11,132 nt of DNA from Candidatus Atribacteria bacterium (GTDB taxonomy: Bacteria > Bipolaricaulota > Bipolaricaulia > UBA7950 > UBA9294): NCBI GenBank assembly GCA_004525685.1, contig SPBW01000060.1, positions 1 through 11,132 on the forward strand. The letters are read 5' to 3'. Positions 1-6,261 of the stretch are shown piece by piece (the stretch's first letter is position 1; each line of letters opens with the position of its first letter). The position numbers and the translations under genes were made by a program. Below the pieces are notes generated by a model that saw only the letters and a list, made by a program, of their open reading frames with translations, searched no databases and was not told where the DNA came from.

Positions 1-281
1 ATGTGAGGTCGCCATTTGGCGCTCGGCACATCGTACGCAGATAGTCATCCCACATTCGAAGGGGGAGATCCCACGGTCGTCGAATGAGGCAATACGGTTC
101 GGAGACTGCGCTAGCGGTTGGTCAAAGCATGGAGCAGGGCGGCTCTCTTGAAGTCCAAATTACCTGCTTCGTCTGGTTTGTCTGATGGAGGCATCGAGAT
201 GCCTCTCAGCTGCATGCGCCCCCCCGGCGATGCCGTGCAGGACCGGTTCCTTGTGTTCTGATCCTTCAGTGAGGCAGGCTT
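1..281. other. Left-edge region without a confident gene
   Basis: No frame here gives a recognisable product. A plus-strand frame is open from the window edge to a TGA at 149-151 (49 codons) and could be the tail of a gene entering from the left, but its translation matches nothing I know. On the minus strand a 34-codon ATG frame (111-215) lies downstream of, and in the same frame as, the RIO kinase; its start is preceded only by a G-run, so I do not call it. The one clear structure is the inverted repeat at 188-205. Confidence 0.5.
188..205. repeat. Short perfect inverted repeat (hairpin)
   Basis: GAGGCATC and GATGCCTC face each other across two bases, giving a 7-bp stem with a 4-nt loop. 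It lies about 77 nt past the stop of the RIO kinase gene on the minus strand. Neither side carries a T-run, so an intrinsic terminator is doubtful. It could instead stabilise the 3' end of the transcript or be chance. Confidence 0.4.
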
Positions 282-1070
282 CTAGAGTCTTGCCCGTTGA
301 TATCGTTCCCAGAGATCCGTGGTTATCTTCATCGGATCTCGTTTGACTGCGTGCTTGGCGAAGAAGTCGCAGATGCGCTTGATGTCGCGGTGCAACAGCT
401 CGAATGCGCTCTGATTGAAGCGCACGTCAACGGCTTGAGGGACATCGATAATCCAGGTCCTCTCTTTCCAAATGAGGATGTTGTAGGGGGACAAGTCGCC
501 ATGGACGAGATGGCGTGCGAGCAGACGGGCGATGTCCTCAAGGATCTGATCGAAGTAGATCTGCGTTGTGTTGTCTCTTGGATCCAGGCTATCCAGATGG
601 GGAGCAGGCCCGGCACCATTGCCGACGTACTCCATCAGAATAGAGTTTTCTCCTCGGGCGATAGGTTTGGGTGCATGGACTCCACACGATGCCATCTTCT
701 GAAGGTTCTCATACTCAGCAGATACCCAGAGATTGGCGGCAACCGCTCTTCCGAATTCCGTGCGCGCCTGAATGGCGCGAATGATCTTCGGTTTGAGTAC
801 GCGCTCGCGGCCCTGGAAATAGGTGGGATCCCACTTGTACGAACTCTCAGCATGCTCGCGATAGACCTTGGCAGCCAAGAACTTGCGATTTATCGATGGA
901 TGCGCGCGACAGCAATAGACCGTTCCCTCTTTCCCGCTTGTCAATTGCGTGTGAATGTGGGTGATAAGTCCTCGATCAACGAAGCTGTCGAGATCGGGAA
1001 TGCCGGTTGTGACGGGCTCGTAGGGACTACCTGATTCCAATCCGCCCTGTGCAGGTGGATGTTGATGCAA
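282..1070 (-). CDS. RIO1-like serine/threonine protein kinase
   Basis: This is an atypical protein kinase of the RIO family, about 262 residues and soluble. Visible motifs, numbered from the chosen start: the nucleotide-binding loop SGKEGTVY at 45-52, the ATP-anchoring lysine in AAKVY (K68), the hinge-like segment LMEYVG near 145-150, the catalytic loop HGDLSPYN at 190-197 (D192 and N197) and the metal-binding aspartate in IIDVPQAV (D209). The RDIKRICDFFAKH tail is typical of bacterial members. In archaea and eukaryotes RIO proteins act in small-subunit ribosome maturation; the role and substrates of bacterial ones are not settled. I place the start at a TTG at 1068-1070 because a perfect AAGGAGG sits 5 nt upstream. 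A TTG at 1083-1085 in the same frame would add five residues, but then the Shine-Dalgarno would lie inside the gene. The gene stands alone, 332 bases downstream of the exported protein gene and beyond its terminator. It probably has its own promoter and a leader of about 190 nt. Confidence 0.9.
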   Translation of the reverse strand: MHQHPPAQGGLESGSPYEPVTTGIPDLDSFVDRGLITHIHTQLTSGKEGTVYCCRAHPSINRKFLAAKVYREHAESSYKWDPTYFQGRERVLKPKIIRAIQARTEFGRAVAANLWVSAEYENLQKMASCGVHAPKPIARGENSILMEYVGNGAGPAPHLDSLDPRDNTTQIYFDQILEDIARLLARHLVHGDLSPYNILIWKERTWIIDVPQAVDVRFNQSAFELLHRDIKRICDFFAKHAVKRDPMKITTDLWERYQRARL

Positions 1071-1075
1071 GGGTG

Positions 1076-1082
1076 CCTCCTT
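1076..1082 (-). promoter_or_regulatory. Shine-Dalgarno of the RIO kinase gene
   Basis: AAGGAGG on the minus strand, followed by CACCC and then TTG. The 5-nt spacing decides in favour of the TTG at 1068-1070 as start codon over the TTG at 1083-1085. Confidence 0.7.
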
Positions 1083-1164
1083 CAAGATGAATGGCAGATG
1101 ATGCTCTATGACAGTGCTGCCTCATGTTGAAGAGAGTCGATGAGAGACGCGCGCTCGATACTTG

Positions 1165-1215
1165 CTAGGAGCGGCTCAACAAGGAGGCAGATTTGACGGT
1201 TCGTTTGACAGACAT
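1165..1215 (-). CDS. Candidate 16-residue leader peptide upstream of RIO kinase
   Basis: A mini-ORF, MSVKRTVKSASLLSRS, starts at an ATG at 1213-1215 and stops with TAG at 1165-1167. It is preceded by AAAGGAGGT at 1221-1229, a full match to the anti-Shine-Dalgarno end of 16S rRNA, with 5-nt spacing. It lies in the predicted leader of the RIO kinase transcript, its stop about 95 nt before the kinase start. It is basic and rich in Ser, Lys and Arg, with no run of one amino acid that would point to classical attenuation. A longer TTG-started frame (1106-1297) overlaps it in another register but has no ribosome site. Real translation is an inference from the unusually strong site; the peptide itself resembles nothing known to me. 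Confidence 0.3.
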   Translation of the reverse strand: MSVKRTVKSASLLSRS

Positions 1216-1268
1216 TCACGACCTCCTTTGCCTTTGCATGCGCCGCGTGACTGCGGCTGTGTGACTGA

Positions 1269-1297
1269 AGCATAGCGTGGGATTTGAAGTGGATCAA
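1269..1297 (-). promoter_or_regulatory. Candidate sigma70-type promoter for RIO kinase
   Basis: On the minus strand TTGATC (1292-1297) and TATGCT (1269-1274) are separated by exactly 17 nt, each matching four of six consensus bases. Transcription would start near 1262, just ahead of the mini-ORF ribosome site. It lies beyond the terminator of the upstream gene, where a promoter is needed. Confidence 0.4.
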
Positions 1298-1354
1298 GTT
1301 GCGGGCTCGATTTCCTGAACCTGGAAGTTGGGTGGTGTGGTGAGCTCATCAAGC

Positions 1355-1391
1355 GAGAAAGAAACAAGGCCCTCCCGAAGGAGGGCCTTGT
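1355..1391 (-). terminator. Rho-independent terminator of the large exported protein gene
   Basis: A perfect 12-bp stem (arms 1380-1391 and 1364-1375) closes on a TTCG tetraloop when read on the minus strand, and is followed by the T-rich run TTCTTTCTC (1355-1363). It begins 11 nt after the TAG of the large gene. On the plus strand the stem is followed only by a weak TGTTC, so it is directional. It separates the large gene from the RIO kinase. Confidence 0.92.
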
Positions 1392-1402
1392 TGTTCTAGT
1401 TC

Positions 1403-4400
1403 CTAGTTGCAGTCGCTGGATTGCGGGAAGCTCGAGTTGGTCGTGTTGTTCGACTCATCGGCTTCAGTAATCTGATGCAGCGGATCCGCTGTGATCGACG
1501 TGGAGACGGGCCATGATGTCGTGTCATAGGCACCTACATCGATGGTGGCAGACACGGTCTTCTGGCCTCCGGCTGAGATTGAGCCCACAGTGACCGTCGT
1601 GCTCTTGCCACCGGCTGTCACTCGAGCGCGAACATTGGATGCATCGGCTTGTCCGCCGTTGTGCACGATGCCCGTGACAGTGGCGATAACATGCTCGTCT
1701 CCGCCACTCGACCAAGTCCAGCAACCGGTCATGCCTGTGACCCACAGGTTGGGCAGCAGCGTTGGCTGCGGATCTGGTTCTGGATCGGGCTCAGACTCTC
1801 CACCATCACAAGTGACACTGCTGCATGCGACACCATCACCTTGGTATTGGCCGCCGCGGTTTCGGCAGTCTACGACCGACAACGCTTGACACGATCCGTC
1901 CGGCAGGCAGCAAGCGCCGATGATGTCGCCTTCGCCACCCGGGGGCGTACCTTCGTCTTCCGGGCAGATCCTCTCACTGGGTCCGAAGGTGAGCAGATGG
2001 AACAGCTGCGTGGCCGACTGGATGTTGGGCTTACACAAGGGCGTAATGGGCGCGGCAAACATCATCACCACAGTCTGCCCGGTCGGCTGCTGCGGGGGCG
2101 CCGGATTGATGCTGAACGTATGGGAGAACTGCATGCTCCCTCCGGCTGGAATAACTGGAATTGTGAAGCTGTAGGTGTCGTTGTACGTGGTTACCAGATT
2201 GGGCAAGAGCGGCACTCCGGCGATCAGCTTGACCACGACGTTGAGCGCATCCTTGCCGCCAGGATTCGTGAGTCGGAAATCCGCCTTCACAATCATCGGC
2301 TGGCTAGGTCCCTGATACAGCTGGCAGGCGCTCAGCACTGTTGAGTAGACGATGGGACACGGCGGATCCTCGGAAGGGAAGCATCGGATCTCTGCGCAGT
2401 TTGTATTGGGTCCGTAGAACAGGCCGTCTCGGCTTGAGCAGGCAGATTCCGACAGACTGTCACAGCGGCCATCGGGAAGGCAACATGCACCAGCCAGGCT
2501 GTCTGTGCCTCCTGGAGGTGTTCCCGTAGGCTGACCGTCATTGCTGCCTCCAGGCGGCGTGCCGCTGCTTGACGGGTTGCACAGCGGCGCGGGATCCCAC
2601 GTTTGCACGAAGTCTTGCTTGAGGATGGGCCAACAGTCCCACGGCGCTTCGACTTGCAGCCACAGTGAGCCATACAGATACGACAGCTTACTCAGATCAA
2701 GACTCGGTGCAGATGTCGAGAACACGTGATCGTAGGTGTACGTACCGCCAGATGGGATATCGATGCCATACTTCCAGTTCTGGCACTCTGGACCGCCGCC
2801 GAGACCGTTCACGCCATCGTTTAGGCCGACCAGCGCATAGGCTGTGATGTCATTGGCAGCAACCGGACCATGATTTGTAATGGCATACGACGCGTACACC
2901 GTCAGGATCCCGCCTTCGTACGTGTAGCAGATATCCGTAATCTCGCCGTCGACTTGCGCGCAAAGGCTGGTTCCCTGACGGGGGCAAACGTAGGTCGCAC
3001 AGCTTTCGCCAAGAATGAAGGCTCCGCCTCGTTGAGCACAGATGTCGGCAGTGGTCGTATCGCAACTGCCATCTGGCATACAACAGACACCGGTTTCAAG
3101 CGTTGGATCTCCAGGTTGCCTATTGTCACCTGAACCTCCAGGAGGCGTGCCTCCGCTGCAGGGACCAACCTGTGTGGTTAGCGTGTCAGCATTGTTGGAT
3201 AGGTCAGGGTCTGATGTGTCAGAAGAGACCTCGAACTGGTAGAGCAGGTCGCCGCAGAATCCGGCATCAACACCCACTTGAAACCAAACGCCCTTGCCCG
3301 CAGGGACGGGTTTGTCGCCGATATGCCACTCGATCGCATCGTTCGGCGGGCGCGTCGCTGTGTAAATCGGAGATAGACCGGCATTCAGCGTTTTAACTTC
3401 TGATGGCATCGTGAGCTTCAGCACGACATTCTTCGCTGTGTCTGGACCGTTGTTCCAGACGGTAAGGTTGTATTGCGGGTCGCTGTCATCGGCAACGGGT
3501 TCAGAAGAAGGGCTCACCAGATTCATCGTGATGACCAGATCAGCAGACTCGCCTGGAATTCCGCCAGGGGTTCCACCTGAGTTCCCACCTGGCGGCGTTC
3601 CGCCGTCACAAAGGACGGGCGGAATCTGCGTCAGTCCCACAGCAGGTTTGATTACTGCGGGGCAGCTGGCAGGTGCAGCCTGCTGAAGCCACATGGCAGC
3701 GTACATTCCCGTTGGCGTTCCTAAGTTGACAGTGTCTGTGAATACAAGCTGCATCGTGTGGGTCGTGCCAGCAGGAATGGTTAGGTTATGGATCCACACC
3801 GTCTCGGTCCCGACATTGACTCCGTCGGAGATGGATGCGATGAGCATAGCGCTGATGTTCGACGCATTGGCGCTTCCCGTGTTGTGAATCTTGAATGTCC
3901 CGCTGATGGTCACCGTGCTACTTGTCCTGTCGTAGTCGTAGCACAAGTCAGTGACTTCGCCTTGGAGGATCGCGCATGGATTGTCTGTGCGGGGGAAACA
4001 ATCAACATCTTGGCACGATAGGCCTGGGATGCCAAACGTGCCGCCAAGATCCTGGCACTCGATGGCGTTGACTTCTGCGCAAGAGCCATCGGGAAGACAG
4101 CATGGGCCGGGGCCATCTGGATCAAAGGGGAACGAAGGGAGCCTTGGATCTCCACCTGGATCGAACGGATCACCCGGATCATTGCCAGGGTCGAATGGGT
4201 CTCCCGGATCGTCTCCAGGTCCATCCCCTGGCTGTCCCGGTGAGCCTATCTCCTCATCTTCTGGCAGCAGGATGATCAGGATCTCAAACGGCACCCATTC
4301 GGGCATGAGGAATCCCCATCTCTCGGGCTCTAGTCTCATCAGCGTTTCCCAGACTGGCTCTCGGGCGAACTGCTCGTACCCCGTGCTGGCCAGATCGACG

Positions 4401-5017
4401 GGTCGGCCGCCTGGCTCTTCAATCGGAATGTAGGATCGGCTGACTGCGAAGTCATTCCACTCGGGAATATCGAAACCGATGCCGACAATACCGGGACGTT
4501 GCGCTTCAAGATGATGAACGTAGAGTTCGTAGAACGGATTCTCAAGAACGTCCAGCACGATGCCAGCCACTTCGGTCGGGGCAAACGGCTGTCCCAAATC
4601 GCGCTCGACCTCCTCGGGGAACGATTCATCGTAGACGAGCATTCGAAACTCGTTCGGATAGCGTTCGGCAATGTAACGGGCAAGCGGATAGACGATGAAC
4701 GGATCGCCAAGTTTGTCGTCAATGAGACGTCCGCCCATGGCCTCGCCAAAATCGCGGGCAAGCAGAAGGGTATCTTCCTCGTTAATGCGTCCATCGCCAT
4801 TGAGATCGGAGAGCAACAAGGGATACCCATGTTCTGCATACCATGCCATCAAGATGGCAGCGCTCACGGGTCCCGTGTAGGAAGGCTTGCCTTCAGGGAT
4901 GTCTTCCCAATGAATCAGATGGAGTTCCTCAAGCACGAATGGCTCGCTCGCAACCGCGATAGCTGCGATGGATGCAAGCAGCACGCATGAGAGGAACAGG
5001 ATATTGAATGTCCGCAT
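1403..5017 (-). CDS. Large exported modular protein with six-Cys, DUF11 and CARDB-like domains
   Basis: A 1204-residue protein of unknown function, probably secreted or surface-bound. Residues 1-24 form a signal peptide (basic start, long hydrophobic core, AVASE cleavage region). Residues 27-252 form an N-terminal domain with a dockerin/EF-hand calcium loop, D71-x-N-x-D-G-x-x-N-x-x-D82; around it the fold looks like a C39-type peptidase lacking the catalytic Cys. Residues 253-303 are a Gly/Pro/Asp linker. Then come six-Cys CC[LM]PDGxC modules at 305-340, 644-678, 844-879 and 1035-1070. The first three are each followed by a beta domain with four aligned cysteines (348-470, 686-813, 887-1018). 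A DUF11-like domain lies at 491-620 and a C-terminal CARDB-like domain at 1087-1199. GTPPGG linkers join the parts. No C-terminal anchor or sorting signal is visible. The ATG start follows AAGGAGG with 5-nt spacing. Similar extracellular mosaics are usually linked to adhesion or binding; that role is inferred, not shown. Confidence 0.9.
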   Translation of the reverse strand: MRTFNILFLSCVLLASIAAIAVASEPFVLEELHLIHWEDIPEGKPSYTGPVSAAILMAWYAEHGYPLLLSDLNGDGRINEEDTLLLARDFGEAMGGRLIDDKLGDPFIVYPLARYIAERYPNEFRMLVYDESFPEEVERDLGQPFAPTEVAGIVLDVLENPFYELYVHHLEAQRPGIVGIGFDIPEWNDFAVSRSYIPIEEPGGRPVDLASTGYEQFAREPVWETLMRLEPERWGFLMPEWVPFEILIILLPEDEEIGSPGQPGDGPGDDPGDPFDPGNDPGDPFDPGGDPRLPSFPFDPDGPGPCCLPDGSCAEVNAIECQDLGGTFGIPGLSCQDVDCFPRTDNPCAILQGEVTDLCYDYDRTSSTVTISGTFKIHNTGSANASNISAMLIASISDGVNVGTETVWIHNLTIPAGTTHTMQLVFTDTVNLGTPTGMYAAMWLQQAAPASCPAVIKPAVGLTQIPPVLCDGGTPPGGNSGGTPGGIPGESADLVITMNLVSPSSEPVADDSDPQYNLTVWNNGPDTAKNVVLKLTMPSEVKTLNAGLSPIYTATRPPNDAIEWHIGDKPVPAGKGVWFQVGVDAGFCGDLLYQFEVSSDTSDPDLSNNADTLTTQVGPCSGGTPPGGSGDNRQPGDPTLETGVCCMPDGSCDTTTADICAQRGGAFILGESCATYVCPRQGTSLCAQVDGEITDICYTYEGGILTVYASYAITNHGPVAANDITAYALVGLNDGVNGLGGGPECQNWKYGIDIPSGGTYTYDHVFSTSAPSLDLSKLSYLYGSLWLQVEAPWDCWPILKQDFVQTWDPAPLCNPSSSGTPPGGSNDGQPTGTPPGGTDSLAGACCLPDGRCDSLSESACSSRDGLFYGPNTNCAEIRCFPSEDPPCPIVYSTVLSACQLYQGPSQPMIVKADFRLTNPGGKDALNVVVKLIAGVPLLPNLVTTYNDTYSFTIPVIPAGGSMQFSHTFSINPAPPQQPTGQTVVMMFAAPITPLCKPNIQSATQLFHLLTFGPSERICPEDEGTPPGGEGDIIGACCLPDGSCQALSVVDCRNRGGQYQGDGVACSSVTCDGGESEPDPEPDPQPTLLPNLWVTGMTGCWTWSSGGDEHVIATVTGIVHNGGQADASNVRARVTAGGKSTTVTVGSISAGGQKTVSATIDVGAYDTTSWPVSTSITADPLHQITEADESNNTTNSSFPQSSDCN

Positions 5018-5022
5018 TCCAG

Positions 5023-5029
5023 CCTCCTT
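5023..5029 (-). promoter_or_regulatory. Shine-Dalgarno of the large exported protein gene
   Basis: AAGGAGG on the minus strand, five bases (CTGGA) before the ATG at 5015-5017. It fixes the start and places the hydrophobic signal peptide directly at the N terminus. Confidence 0.75.
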
Positions 5030-5132
5030 GGCATCGCTTCGTACCAGATCCTACACCAGACCCGCCTAGTTTGTTGCAGCATGTCGGGACAACTGGGAGG
5101 GACATCGAGCAGCTGGCAGCGTCGCGAGAGGT

Positions 5133-5138
5133 TAGAAT
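5133..5138 (+). promoter_or_regulatory. Possible -10 element for the oxidoreductase operon
   Basis: TAGAAT matches five of six bases of TATAAT and would start transcription near 5145, leaving a very short leader that begins just before the ribosome site at 5147. No convincing -35 lies 16-18 nt upstream, so this is weak. I saw no good promoter for the divergent large gene in the same 140-nt gap. Confidence 0.25.
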
Positions 5139-5146
5139 GGTCTCTC

Positions 5147-5153
5147 AAGGAGG
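5147..5153 (+). promoter_or_regulatory. Shine-Dalgarno that sets the oxidoreductase start
   Basis: AAGGAGG followed by GGGC and ATG at 5158-5160. The frame is open for 50 codons further upstream, back to 5008, but that part overlaps the start of the divergent gene, lacks its own ribosome site at the first Met, and reads as low-complexity sequence unlike the family. Confidence 0.65.
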
Positions 5154-5157
5154 GGGC

Positions 5158-6261
5158 ATGTTATTTGATGGGACTCAGATTGGCACCCTGGAACTGAAGA
5201 ACCGAATCGTCCGTTCGGCTACTGCTGAGATGATGGCTGACGACATTGGGGTTCCATTGCCACAGTTGATCGACACCTACCGCGAGTTGGCAAGAGGCGG
5301 AGTTGGCCTGATCATCACAGGGCACATGTTTGTGCATCCGTCGGGCAAGGCGCATCCCAGCATGACCGGCATCTGCTCCGACGATCATATTCTGGGACTG
5401 AAGAGGCTGGCTGATGCCGTTCACGCCGAAGGCGGGGCGATTGCCGCGCAGATTAACCATGGCGGAAGACAGGTCCGCGGCTCGTTGGTCGATGATCCCA
5501 TAGCCCCTTCTGCTCATGAAGCTCCTCCGCCACGTGCATCGGCGCGAGAGATGACGATGGATGAGATTGAGATACTTATCGACGCCTATGCACAGGCGTC
5601 CCGGCGCGCCAAGGAAGCAGGATTTGACGCCGTGCAGATCCATGCGGCGCATGGATATCTGGTTAGCCAATTCCTCTCTCCGATCGCAAATGGCCGCTTC
5701 GATGGGTGGGGTGGGACGTTCGAGAAACGAACTCGTTTCTTCAGGAGGATTATCGCCGCAGTTCGGGAGCAAGTGGGATGCGATTTCCCGGTGTTCGCCA
5801 AGCTCGGCATTCGGGACGAGTCCGAAGACGGCCTATCTCTTGATGACGGTGTGGCCATTGTCTCAGAACTCAGAGATTGGGGATTGGATGCCGTGGAAAT
5901 CTCAGGCGGACTGGCAGAGACAGGCACGTTCAACATCGTCGGCGATATTGGACCTGGCGAGAACGAAGCGACCTTTCGGCCGTGGGCGCAAGCGGCGAGC
6001 AAAGCGACCGAGTTGCCAATCATTCTTGTTGGCGGGATGCGGTCGTTGGATGTGATGGAAGACGTGCTTCAATCAGGCGATGCTCAACTCATTTCCATGT
6101 GTAGGCCCTTGATCTGCGAGCCGGACCTTCCCCGTCGACTTCAACAGGGGATCCAGACGGCGGCCTCGTGCGTGTCCAAGAACCGATGTTGGCCCGGGAA
6201 AGGCGAGATTGGGATCTCGTGCAAGTGCTCAGGTGTGATCAGAAAGGCCACGTCCTCATGA
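5158..6261 (+). CDS. Old Yellow Enzyme family NADH:flavin oxidoreductase
   Basis: A 367-residue FMN-dependent TIM-barrel enzyme of the OYE/enoate-reductase family, which reduces activated C=C bonds of unsaturated carbonyl compounds using NAD(P)H. The start MLFDGTQIGTLELKNRIV is the classic N terminus of the fold. Also visible: QINHGGRQ at 98-105; the substrate-binding and barrel segment IHAAHGYLVSQFLSP at 161-175 with H162 and H165; NGRFDGWGG at 178-186 (usually NxRxDxYGG); and the phosphate-binding stretch LVGGMRS at 290-296. It has only the barrel, not the extra flavin and NADH domains of long 2,4-dienoyl-CoA reductases. A cysteine group at the C terminus (C338, C344, C355, C357) resembles, but does not exactly match, the iron-sulfur motif of those long enzymes. 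The TGA stop overlaps the ATG of the following kinase gene, indicating an operon. The natural substrate cannot be read from sequence. Confidence 0.9.
   Translation: MLFDGTQIGTLELKNRIVRSATAEMMADDIGVPLPQLIDTYRELARGGVGLIITGHMFVHPSGKAHPSMTGICSDDHILGLKRLADAVHAEGGAIAAQINHGGRQVRGSLVDDPIAPSAHEAPPPRASAREMTMDEIEILIDAYAQASRRAKEAGFDAVQIHAAHGYLVSQFLSPIANGRFDGWGGTFEKRTRFFRRIIAAVREQVGCDFPVFAKLGIRDESEDGLSLDDGVAIVSELRDWGLDAVEISGGLAETGTFNIVGDIGPGENEATFRPWAQAASKATELPIILVGGMRSLDVMEDVLQSGDAQLISMCRPLICEPDLPRRLQQGIQTAASCVSKNRCWPGKGEIGISCKCSGVIRKATSS

Noticed and set aside
111..215. 34-codon minus-strand ORF downstream of and in frame with the RIO kinase
   Set aside because: No proper ribosome site, only a G-run before the ATG, no recognisable family, and 57 open codons is not improbable at this base composition. 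Stop-codon readthrough from the kinase has no supporting signal.
297..1034. 245-codon plus-strand ORF opposite the RIO kinase
   Set aside because: Antisense shadow: the minus-strand frame carries all the RIO kinase motifs and the ribosome site.
1649..2344. 231-codon plus-strand ORF inside the large exported protein gene
   Set aside because: Antisense to the CARDB and six-Cys region; its translation has no domain signal, while the opposite strand has clear repeating modules and a signal peptide.
1943..4240. Repeated short sequences that might suggest a CRISPR array or tandem DNA repeat
   Set aside because: They are coding repeats (GTPPGG and DPGDPFDPG linkers) at irregular spacing with varied DNA, inside one long reading frame.
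5008..5157. 50-codon N-terminal extension of the oxidoreductase
   Set aside because: It overlaps the start and ribosome site of the divergent gene, and the family begins exactly at MLFDGTQIG, which has its own AAGGAGG.
6168..6257. 30-codon N-terminal extension of the phosphotransferase
   Set aside because: It lies inside the upstream coding sequence; the ATGA overlap at 6258 gives a family-like start.
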